In this document: positions 1-11,491 of the stretch, in pieces
Layout of the letters: every line of letters begins with the position of its first letter
Numbering within the stretch: the first letter of the stretch is position 1
Source: Mugil cephalus
Lineage: Eukaryota; Chordata; Actinopteri; Mugiliformes; Mugilidae
Direction: 5' to 3'
Length of the DNA stretch: 64,000 bases
Assembly (NCBI RefSeq): GCF_022458985.1
Contig: NC_061779.1
Coordinates: forward strand, 16,599,001-16,663,000
Notes under the pieces: model-generated
Told to the model about the DNA's origin: nothing
Seen by the model: the letters and a program-made list of their open reading frames with translations, nothing else
Databases searched by the model: none
Position numbers and translations under genes: made by a program

Positions 1-4
1 ACAG

Positions 5-1644
<1,640 letters not shown>

Positions 1645-2422
1645 AACCAGACAGTTGTGGTGAGTCTGCCCGACAAAAAAAAAAAAAAAAAAAAACAAAA
1701 TAGACTCTCCGCCACAGATTGCACAAATAAGCATTATATTAGATATTTAAAACCATTCTGTGTGTTCAAATGAAACTAGATCCAAAAGCCAATGTAAAGA
1801 AATAGTTAATTGCAAAGCAGAACAATCCTCATTAGATCCTCACGTTTCTCACCACATCTACATACAGTAGGGCTTCACTTAACAGACCACAGTGGTTGCA
1901 AAGAAAAACTGCAGACCTATGTTGTACTACTTAGGCACCACGACCTCATCGATCTACTTGAACAACATGAGCCAGATAACACTGCAGTTGACCATCATAT
2001 AGGGTCTTTCTCTGAAATACCACCTCTGATTGCACTGAAACTATAAGTATTCTAAAAACCAACATTCTGTTTCTCAAACATGTTTTCTGTACTGTACATA
2101 CCTGTATACTGTTTCTGTGAGACTATTGTGGATTTTGGGTCGTTGATCTGTGTTAACATTAATATAAAAAGGCCATATTTTTCATGGACAGTACCTCTTC
2201 AGGGAGACGTCTGCTTGCAAAAAAGGTCTTCTTCCTCTCGAGCGAGGCCTACAATACACTATAAAGACAAAAATAGCGTGAGTGAAGTTGAACCGTAGAG
2301 TTTTAGTGTGTGTTTGTTGCATGAATTTGCTCTGATCAATGTTTCCGATGCAGTCGCCTCACAGTCACCGATAGTCTCATAACAGCCTACCGCTTTCTTC
2401 TTAGATAAGTGTCTTCTGCCAT

Positions 2423-2455
<33 letters not shown>
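2423..2455. repeat. (ATA)n microsatellite
   Basis: About ten ATA/AAT units in the slc17a6 3'UTR. Confidence 0.9.
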
Positions 2456-2457
<2 letters not shown>

Positions 2458-2604
2458 AACTTTCAATAATCAGGTTCTGGACGTGAGGTGAGACAAATCA
2501 AAAAAACAAAAAACAACAATAAAAAAAAGTAAAAAAAAAAAAAAAAAAGGTTTTGAAGGCAACTGCTCAGAAGGCATTGTTTATTGATGTTTGGTGTGCA
2601 CTGC

Positions 2605-2610
2605 AATAAA
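2605..2610 (+). terminator. Candidate polyadenylation signal of slc17a6
   Basis: Canonical AATAAA about 960 bases after the stop, followed by T/G-containing sequence. No experimental support. Confidence 0.45.
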
Positions 2611-5379
2611 TTCTGTGTACCAGCCGCCACCCATCACACTCACACTGTTTTGTAACGTAACACTGGCTTGCTGTAACTGTAATTGTTTTGGAGTCATGTG
2701 ACATTTAGGTGTGTGTTTTACAAAATTTCTAGTGTCTGGAGAACCCAGTTTTAGTGCCCCACCGCGCAGGAGATTATTGTCGCATTTTGACAGCGAGGAA
2801 TGCAGTGCTGTGTATGAACAACCAGGTTTTGTGATCTCTTGGTGTCGCCTCGGTTGTCGTCATCGTCACCCAGAGTACTTTATTGGCACATTGATATTGT
2901 TACATTTTGAGTGGACCGCAAGAATTAATAGATGGCTCTTCCACATGACTGTCTTTATTTGCTATTTAAACACTTTTCTTCATTTGCTGTATGAAATCTG
3001 CAAGAATGTTTAAAAATATATGAATATTTAAGAATGTTTAAGACGACCAAAAGATGCTATTACGGCTTTGTGCCTGAAGTTAAAAAAGATAAATGTGATT
3101 TTATGGCTTCTAATATTGTGTTTAATGAAGAGGATGTTGATGTCAAAAAAAAAGTGTTATAAAAATACTCATATCATTTTATAAAAAAACAAAAGTCACA
3201 ATTTTGTCATTTTTATCTCGTGTGTCACTGGTTAACCACCTCCTCCAGACACAAACATCTTCCAGTTTCTCCACGTTTCTCATTAGTAAATCAATGGCCG
3301 ACGTCTCTGGAGTCCAGGTGACCCTGTGTCTTGGTAACTGGTAAAAGGAGAGCGGAAGAAACGCCATTACCAGAGCTGACGCCCCTACAAACCAGGACTA
3401 TTGTCATGCCCACGCAAAGAGTCAGACTCTGATATGCAACGATGAAGCTGCTGCCGAGGTGTCATGTAGGTGCGTAAAAAGTGTGATGAATCTGTTAGAC
3501 CCGGCAGCAGCACCTCGGGAAAGAATTAGGTGGTTCACTAAAAAAAGAAACACGGCGAGAATGTGAGGTGTTTAAGGAGGAAGATACAAGACGTTTCTCT
3601 TCTGCGCACATCTGAGGTCAGCGGTATTGTCTGGAACATGTTCCGCTATTGACCCAGCTCCTTCATTAAGTCCAATCACACGGCAAATCAATAATGTTTA
3701 AGTCCTGAATTCATTAGCGTGTAAAACATAAACGCCCAGACTGAAGCTTTAAATTCAAATTAAAGAGGTTCTGATGACCTGGAAGATCATTTTGCTTTAG
3801 TACGTAGCATTGTACTTTTAACGTTCAACTAAAGAATAAAAAATAAACAGGGGCGGAGGTCTTATACATGGTATTAAAAAGGTGGAATACAATAAGAACG
3901 GCCATTAAACTGTGTGCACAGTTCATTTCCATTTTAAGTAGAGGTTTTACGCATCAGCTGCTCTGAAGGGTTAAATTATTTATTCTACGTATGTAATTGT
4001 TACGAAAACAAAGATACTCTGCTGTAAGTCTTATCTGATAAAAGTCAATCCAAATAATAGACTGTGAAAAGGAGAATTATTAGTAAAAATCTGTACAGCA
4101 TGTATAAATAATACATAGTATTTTAAATGAACTACGCCCTGTAATCAATGTCCCTGCATAGAGACATTTTGATGTCTAAATCCCATATGCATGGAGAGTA
4201 TTTGCAACGGGTTTGCTGAAATGACTATTCAATTAACAGATACAACACTAAATGTCAACCAGTCTGATGATGGATCGACTGCTTGAGTCGGTTTAAGAAA
4301 TAAATACGTGTCCTGCACGTGGTAAGATGTAAATGTGAATGTTTCCCTCCATGTTGTAACAAACGTTTGGAAGTGGAGATCTTGCAGCAGCTAAAACAGA
4401 TGTTAGAGGTGTTGACGGTGAACCAGAGAGGTGATATTACCGTCTGTGGCTGCTCTGTGCTTCTCTGCAGCGTGTCCAACACATCGCTCTGCAGGCTGAC
4501 TAACCCAATCAGGGAGGTGGTAAATAATTCAGGGAGAAAAAAAAGAAAAGAAAAAAAGATGGCGTCCATCGACGTGCATCGCTCCGAGTTTCTCCTTCTC
4601 CCCGGGAGCTTGGTGGTGTGTGAAACTCTGGATACGTCAAAGACCGCGGTTCTCGCCGAGCCTGCTCAGCCTCTGAGTGTGTGGACGAGTCACGTGGTGC
4701 TGGTGCCAAATATAAGAGCGAGTACAGTCCATCGTGTGCTGACCAGGTTTTCCTCTCACTGCAGCACAGGTTGAATGCGTGCGGTAAAAAAACCTCTGCA
4801 GCCTCCTGCTTAAAAAGCCTCAGCAGCTTCCCTCCTGCGTAAGGGAAATGATAGGCAGGCAGTGGGTTTGTGGGGATGGGGGTGAAGGTGTTGACCACTG
4901 GTTTTATGCACATGATGGACAGTCTGAGTAGAGTTACCTTTGACTGACGGCTGGATCACAAGAGGCAGCCTGGTGTCTGAATCATCCCCAGCAGCAATAG
5001 CAGCAGCGATTACAATAAATCTCGGTTTCCCCCCCCTGATGAGCTGCCCAGCTGAGGAGGGAAGCCATCGGCCCGCTCCTCGGCTCACATGTTAATTTGA
5101 CAGAATACACCGTCGTGTCACCACTCGCGTGGAACATGTTTTCTCATGCCTAACCAGCCGGAGTGGTCATGGCTGTTACCCCCGTGACGCGCCTGTTAAG
5201 AAGCACGGTAATTGGGGGAAAAAAAAAAAAAAAAAAAAAAAAAATCCGGTGTCAACATTTCATTCATACTTTCTAATTTCTCTCGGTTCACCTGCCTGTA
5301 AAATCATATTTCTGCTGCATCTCAGACTCTGTGTGAGCTCGAGGGTGAGCGGAGGGAGGCCGAGCAGTTGTCGGCCGGT

Positions 5380-5880
5380 GGGGCAGGTGCAGTTTGGCTC
5401 CTGGGGGACTGTAATAGGATGAGGCCCAGCCAGAATGAGTGTTTGATGACGGGGTTGCACGCCTCCCCCGAGACTCTGCCTGCATACAATTATCCTCCTT
5501 ATCCCTCCTCGTCTGTCTGCTCTGCAGCCCAAAATGTCCGCACGCCGTGGCTCCGAGACCCTTTAATTTAAAATGTAAAAATTCAACTCGTCCGCGCGCT
5601 GAAACATCAGGTAATTATAAGCTAAAATTCAAAGCACCATAGGAGTAATTACTGTTTTAGGGCATCCTCCAGCACGACATTACACCTCCTCGGGGCAGAG
5701 AAATTTACACACGCGTCCTCCTCCCTCCCTCGTTAATTGCTTTATTAATGGGGAGCTTGCCGGCCCCAAAAATTGGATTCACATAAAATAACACGCTATG
5801 CATCACTGGCCTCCACCCACCGATGCACGTGTGCAAAGAGAAATTAATTTAAGGAGATTGATCCTAAACCCGTTCTCTCC
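5380..5880. promoter_or_regulatory. Candidate conserved enhancer near slc17a6
   Basis: Non-coding segment with dense homeodomain-type cores (ATAATTA-like, GTAATTA, TTAATTGC, ATTAATGG, AATTAATTTAA) set in GC-rich spacers. This texture is typical of vertebrate conserved non-coding elements near developmental or neuronal genes. No gene-like splicing pattern is seen. Neuronal regulation of slc17a6 is the likeliest role by position, but this is inference from composition only. Confidence 0.35.
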
Positions 5881-8413
5881 TCTACATCTCCATCTTGTTC
5901 AGTTTATTTTCCCACTTTAACTCTTATTGGCACCAAACTAGGATTTTCTATCATCCACGATAATGAAGCAGAGAAAACAGCGATGCCCCCAAAAGGGCAA
6001 CTTATTTCTGACTTGCTGTAAATCTGAGGCGAGGATTGTATCGGAGGAAGGAGATTGCTACATTCAATTGGTTTTCCTCCTCTGAGCCACCGGTTTCCTA
6101 CAGTTGCGTGTGAGGTAATGTGTCACGGGCCCCCTCCCCCATGTCACATTACACTGACAGCTTCATACGAGCTCATATCGTGTCGCACACAAACAAAGGA
6201 TGATAAGATTCTACATGATATTCTCGGCGTCGGCGACAGCACTACGAGCTCTGAGGGAAACCTGGAGAGTACAATGATTAGCAGATAAGGGAAAAATATC
6301 TTTGGATTTGGACACACACACAGAATGTGTGTCCAAACTTTGGATGGATGTGAAGAGAAATTGTACAAAGTACTGATTATTTTCCCCATTAATAAGTTTA
6401 CTTTTGTCCAATATGTAATCACCATTTACTTGCACCATAAGTAATGTCTTGGTTTGTCCAAACTTCAAATCTTTTCCAACGATAAGATATTTAGCTCAAG
6501 ATTATGTTAAAATATTTTATTTAAAATGTTAAAACAAGACAAATGAAATGTTTTACTTTCACGAACCAGCGTACTCTGCCTCTCCTCAAAACACAGAAAT
6601 GTTTCTGCAACCACAGCACCTGACGGTGCAGTTTTTATGGGATGTCACGCAGAGGACGATGAGCATTTCGCCTTCACCACCTGCACCCACGTCAGATATT
6701 ACATCAAAAACACCACGCATGTTTCTACAGCAGCCGCGTCCTCGCACGCTCACTGCAGCGAAACCAAACCTCCTCCCCGCACGTCTGATGGCCAGCGAGC
6801 TCTGAGAGGGACACAGGTGTGCGGAGGGGTCCCCCCCTCCACCCCCAGTCTCCGTGATCCGTCACCGGGGCCACATAAGGGCCAGGCTGGAGCGGCTTAG
6901 GCACGTGCCGAGGGAGGGCTCTACCCGCCCACGCCCACCCACACCCACCCCCTCAGAGGACTCCCTATTCACACCACCAGATGGTGGCTGGATCTGAGTT
7001 TTAATGAATGTTATCCTTCATGACCCGCCAGACGCTGCAGAGCAGCAGTATCCCCCCCCCCCCCCCAGCACGACTCACTGCAGTTTGTTACCCCACACTG
7101 ACAGGGAACAATACCACACTGCTGGAATATAAATAAGAGAAACTAATAAATATGCACGGGTATTGGGTATTAATAGTCAAATATGCCGTTTCCTTGCTTA
7201 AAGGGAAAAGTCTGCTTTCAGATGGAAACGCTGCACATTTATTAGACGGTACGTGACATTTAAGTAGTTGTAGATATTAAGCGGCTGTCTTCAAATTGGT
7301 TTTGCACGAGTTTCACTTTTATATTAAGGGTTTTACATTTACGAGTTACAACAATTTGTTCCTAAATAGCCGCTTTATATATTGTTGGGCTGCTCAGACA
7401 ACTTAAATCCTTATTTGCGTTTTATAGCCAAAACGGATTATTACCTATCAAAGGAAACTAAAGATAAGATTCTTTGTCGTTTCACATTGGTAATGAAGCT
7501 TTCTTTTTTTGGTACTGATTTTCAGACATGTGGGTGTTTCATCTGCACACATAAAGGATAAAAACAAGGTTTCAGTAAATAAAGACTGATACAGGCGCAG
7601 CACTTGAATTGATGCTTTTCTTTGCAGGCTCCATGGAGTCAGACAGTAACACGTCTGAATCATCACCACGGCTGCTCAGCCACTCTGCTCCTCATGTGTA
7701 AGGCTGTGAAAAGGAGTGAGAAAAGCAAAAATCTAAAAAGAAATCTGTCAGCAGAAATTCCCAAAGGCTACATGCTAGCGTCCTCCGCGGTGGAAAGTAG
7801 ATGTCGGTAATTCTTTGTTACTTTGAGGAATAAACCTGTAAAAATCGTCTTTGTATTTTAAATAAAACAGAACCCAGCAATTCAGATGCATGTGTGTGTA
7901 ACACAGCAGCAGGCAGCAGTTGTTGGTTTACGTCCAGCCTGATGCATATGTTCCTCATTGGTCGGAAATAAATTGGTTGTGTACACGACGCCCTTTACTC
8001 GGTGACCCTTGTCTGTCTCTACGTGAATTGCTTTGGCGGTGTGTTAAACGAGCCGTGGCTGTGTTGGTGTTTCCCTCCACGCGGCGGCCGGGTCCCTAAT
8101 CCGCTGTCGGACAGAGTTATGTCACACGCCGGCTATTGTTGTGGGTTTGATTGAAGACGCCTGATCTGACTAATTGATCCCTCGCCGCCGAGGCGCTCCG
8201 ACACACGGGCCAGGCCCGGGATGTGTGAATTGGCAGTCGAGTCACATGACTGGCATTAAGCCAATCAAAGTTTATAGGTTCAGATCGACGCTGCTCACGG
8301 CGATGCTGACAGATGGTGTGAGAGAAACAGAAAATCATTTTGTACAGTTAGAAAATGATGAATTTGATCTAGTGTGCTTTGGCTCCCTTTGCTTGTTGCT
8401 TTTTCTGTGTAGC

Positions 8414-8443
8414 AAGATAGATAGATAGATAGATAGATAGATA
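8414..8443. repeat. (GATA)n microsatellite
   Basis: About seven GATA units followed by ctttac. On the minus strand this reads gtaaag-(TATC)n, the form left by the 3' tail of some fish non-LTR retrotransposons, so an old LINE insertion is possible. Confidence 0.85.
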
Positions 8444-8819
8444 CTTTACAGGCTTGTAGATTTCATCCTGTCCCCTTAAAACAGCACAAAAACTAATGGA
8501 GTTGAATTTTAGGATGCTGAACGAAACCTTCAATCTTCAGAGAGACGTTTCTAGGTGGGAATTATTCACTGCTGATAATTAATTTCACTTTGATTCAGCC
8601 AGATCACGTGTTGCCAAGGCAACATGTGACGTTACCATCTGTCTAAACTCAGTAAGCTGTGCCATTTAACAAATATCCAATTGTATTGACTAAAACAAAT
8701 AATACTAATAAAAGTGATAATAATAATAATTAACTACCAGCCTCACAATGCAAATGTATAATGTGAAAACATAGTACAGAGGAAAAATAATTTCAGTCTC
8801 AAAGGAGCCACAGATTGAA

Positions 8820-9291
8820 TTTATTTATTCGTTACGTTTCCTTCCAGGAAATGTACTCAACATGTTTCTGTTTGTGTGCATACAGTTACATTTCATGAAC
8901 TGAAAAAAGTACAGTGTAAAAAAAAAAAATGTCAGAAGCACAGCTAGTGACAAACGTAAACAAGTGGAGGAGTATCTTCTGCACTAAAACAAAACCTAAT
9001 GTCGATATGATACCTGAGTTTCTGTACTGATGGCGAATAAATAGTTAGATACTTGAGAAAAGCATCTTTCTCATTTTACAAAAGGAAACAAAATATCTTA
9101 AATGTTGAATGTTGCCTAAACCTGCAAGAAGTTTGCTTAAATAAGAAAGACTAAAATGCGATTGGACGTGTCTGATGAAGAACATGACTATGAGCTGAAC
9201 GCTAAAGTCAGATTTCCATTAACACATTCTGTCTGTTGAATATTAAAGTTCAATTCACACATCAAATCAAACATTGCATCAAAATGTAACT
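8820..9291 (-). other. fancf: fancf 3' untranslated region (candidate)
   Basis: AT-rich sequence downstream of the fancf stop. Two overlapping minus-strand AATAAA signals (TTTATT on the plus strand) lie at 8820-8829, giving a 3'UTR of about 470 bases. Confidence 0.4.
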
Positions 9292-10338
9292 TCAGTCGTT
9301 AACTTCAGGGTTTAAGGCTGACAGGAGGTCTCCCCACACGCTCAGACCTCTAACATCAAAGCCTCCATCAGATTCCTTCAAAGCCTTTAACTCTTTTTCT
9401 ACGTCCCCCCTCACAGAGGGACAGGCCTCGAACAAGGCCAGAAAGTGTCCAGTCAGTCTCTGGAAGGACACTGTGGTGTCTCTGCTCATTTGAACCCATT
9501 CACCGTCACTTAGGCTGTACTCCATTTCCGAGGCCCACTTTTTTAGCACACTGCAGTATGCGTCTCTAAACTTCCGGTGCTCTTTTGCCAGATCTGAAAG
9601 GAGTGAAGTAGGTAGTGCGGCAGCACACATGCACTGCAGCACACAGTGTTTATTCTGCAGCCAGTCCAAGAGAAAATCCTGTGGAGCAGTTTGCGTATTC
9701 GAGTTTTTTGCTGTCAGCAGAGCTGCAGCGATGACTCGACAGAAATGTTGCGCTGCTCCTTCACAGCCCTGGAGGACGGAGCCTAAAAACTGCTCTCCTT
9801 GGCGGGTGTCGGTGCTTTGGCTTAGCAGAGCGCCCAGCCTCTTCATCAGCATCTCCCCCTGAACCTCAGCATCAGCGCCAACAGCTGACGGGTCCGCGAG
9901 AGGACCCAGGACTTTGCAAGCCGATTTGCACTGGATGATGTGGCTGCAGAGGCCGGTGACGTCCTTACACTCACTACGCACGGTGTTTACAGGACGTGTT
10001 GTGTCAAAGAGCGTCTTCATGATGGAGACGGGCAGTTCAGGATTGTTCAAAAGCCTAACCAGCAACAGGTGCTGGCAGCAGGAGAGGTCCGAGAAGGAGA
10101 CATCAGCGTATCCAGGGACAGCATCTCGCAAAGTTTGATTTGTGGTCTGCAGCTGCTTCTCTATAACTCTCCTTATCGCGGGGTTGCTGTGAAACCTGGA
10201 ATGGACGTGCTCGCAGTACCGAGCCCACTGAAAGGCTCTGGACAGGGTTTGTTTATCCCACTGCTTCACGGCGCCGCCCTGCGCCGCCACGGCCAGCAGC
10301 TCCAGCGAGCTCGTCAGGTTTTTCAGCACCGCCTCCAT
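9292..10338 (-). CDS. fancf: Fanconi anaemia group F protein
   Basis: Adaptor subunit of the nuclear Fanconi anaemia core complex. It helps hold FANCA/FANCG and FANCC/FANCE together, so that the FANCL module can monoubiquitinate FANCD2-FANCI at DNA interstrand cross-links. The gene is a single uninterrupted frame of 348 residues (human about 374), matching the intronless mammalian gene. Shared marks are the N-terminal ELLAVAAQ segment, QWARYCEHVHSRF (human has QWARY then HIHRRF), IAAALLTA, and the C-terminal FDVRGLSVWGDLLSALN, close to the human GLSIWTDLLLAL end. The start ATG at 10336-10338 has a strong context (GCCACATGG). It lies head-to-head with gas2, as I recall for the human pair. The 26-residue shortfall against human is spread through weakly conserved loops; no break is seen. 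Confidence 0.95.
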   Translation of the reverse strand: MEAVLKNLTSSLELLAVAAQGGAVKQWDKQTLSRAFQWARYCEHVHSRFHSNPAIRRVIEKQLQTTNQTLRDAVPGYADVSFSDLSCCQHLLLVRLLNNPELPVSIMKTLFDTTRPVNTVRSECKDVTGLCSHIIQCKSACKVLGPLADPSAVGADAEVQGEMLMKRLGALLSQSTDTRQGEQFLGSVLQGCEGAAQHFCRVIAAALLTAKNSNTQTAPQDFLLDWLQNKHCVLQCMCAAALPTSLLSDLAKEHRKFRDAYCSVLKKWASEMEYSLSDGEWVQMSRDTTVSFQRLTGHFLALFEACPSVRGDVEKELKALKESDGGFDVRGLSVWGDLLSALNPEVND

Positions 10339-10720
10339 GTGGCGCTCTCTGCTTTCAAAGTCTCTGGGCTCTGGGGCTGGACGCCCAGCGAGAAGGAGGA
10401 CACAACCTAAACATTCACCAAAACTGTGCCACGACGCCGTGAACTTCTATACCATTACCGAGGCTACTAGCTCAGTTAGCCAACTCCCCAAGTCCGTCAA
10501 ACTATCATTGTAAACAAGGCTTCCGGTAGAAGTGACTCAAAACTATTTCCTTTGAACTAACGTAGTTTTCAACTGCAGTTAAAGCCGCACACAAGGCGGA
10601 ATATGACACATTGGCATTAATAAATTGTCTGTTGTCACGAAAACTCACTGTTTTTGTTTGTCGCTGTTCCGGGTGCGTTTGTGCCGCTTTGGATTGTGCG
10701 CATGCGCCTTAAAGTAGAGC
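10339..10720. promoter_or_regulatory. fancf promoter region (possibly bidirectional with gas2)
   Basis: The sequence just upstream of the fancf start is relatively rich in CpG (for example gcgccacggccg near 10720) and lacks an obvious TATA box, as expected for a housekeeping repair gene. The neighbouring gas2 gene is transcribed away from it. The exact transcription start is not visible. Confidence 0.4.
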
Positions 10721-11120
10721 GCCACGGCCGTCTCAGTTTCCTTCAAAATAAAAGAAACCGACTAACCATTTCGTCCCAAAAATTAGAGCCGACACAAACT
10801 CAGTATGCACACGTTTTGCACGATCTAGTTTTGTTTCGTAAAAAAATAAAAAATAAAATAAAAAATCGAAGTTGTAGGGCTAGGGGAAAAACATTCAGTC
10901 GCGCAGTTCCAAAAACAGACATTCATACTTTGTGAGATTTTCGGCACCACAATCGTAAATATCGTAAATTATGTTAATTCAGTTATTATTACAAATCAGC
11001 GTCGTTAAAATGGAGTTGCTGCTCAGAGTAAAACAAAAAAAAGATATTTCTGTCTGTTCACTAGATCAAGTTCCATGGGCACATTATATATCAGAAAAAA
11101 AATGTAATGAAGTGTAATGA

Positions 11121-11170
11121 GGATAGGATAGGATAGGATAGGATAGGATAGGATAGGATAGGATAGGATA
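11121..11170. repeat. (GGATA)10 pentanucleotide array
   Basis: Exactly ten uninterrupted GGATA units. On the minus strand it is preceded by CCCAATAAATCG, resembling the AATAAA-plus-short-tandem tail of a fish non-LTR retrotransposon pointing left. Confidence 0.9.
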
Positions 11171-11253
11171 CGATTTATTGGGCTGACCTGCTTAATTCAG
11201 CCCAGAAGCACAAAGAGGAGGAAGGCACTGCCAACAGGATCAAACTTCCCTCC

Positions 11254-11269
<16 letters not shown>

Positions 11270-11286
<17 letters not shown>

Positions 11287-11491
11287 CGTGCTGTGAGTAT
11301 ATGAGTGAGTGTGCAGTCAGATCATTGAACAAATGCGAAGCGAGAACGACCTCCCCGGTCTACACCGGTTCAGTGTTTTTGGAGCCTAACCTGTGGGTCG
11401 GTGCACTGCTGTGAAAAGCATGAAAACTGGGATCCAGCCGCTCACAGGACGAGTGAGAAGAAGGTGCGCACCAACGAGCTGAACCCTCAGG
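11270..11491 (+). other. gas2: Candidate gas2 5' non-coding exon
   Basis: The segment starts with a CAG-repeat tract and ends at a good donor (CTCAGG|GTGAGC, exon end 11491), about 3.7 kb before the first coding exon. GAS2 genes in other vertebrates begin with non-coding exons near FANCF, so this is a reasonable 5'UTR exon. The 5' edge is arbitrary. Confidence 0.35.

Larger units (their letters stand above)
1645..2630 (+). other. slc17a6: slc17a6 3' untranslated region (candidate)
   Basis: AT-rich, non-coding sequence after the stop codon. It holds an A-run at about 1675-1695, an (ATA)n microsatellite at 2423-2455 and an A-run near 2531-2548. The first clear AATAAA after the stop lies at 2605-2610, so cleavage near 2625-2630 is expected. 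Longer forms into the AU-rich sequence up to about 3.2 kb are possible. Confidence 0.5.
2631..8819. other. Intergenic block slc17a6-fancf, no gene seen
   Basis: No reading frame here resembles a known protein, and the longer frames overlap one another on both strands. From 2.7 to 4.2 kb it is plain AT-rich sequence. From about 4.3 to 6.9 kb it is more GC-balanced and looks like non-coding regulatory DNA, with many TAATTA/ATTAAT homeodomain-type cores between 5.5 and 5.9 kb. A second compact GC-rich patch lies at about 7.98-8.32 kb. Simple repeats are an A-run at 5220-5244, a C-run at 7052-7066 and (GATA)n at 8414-8443. Confidence 0.6.

Noticed and set aside
4319..4774. 151-codon open frame on the plus strand between slc17a6 and fancf
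   Set aside because: A 134-codon frame overlaps it on the other strand, there is no family resemblance, and the region has the texture of non-coding DNA.
9629..10410. Plus-strand frames opposite fancf
   Set aside because: Shadows of the minus-strand fancf gene; no independent support.
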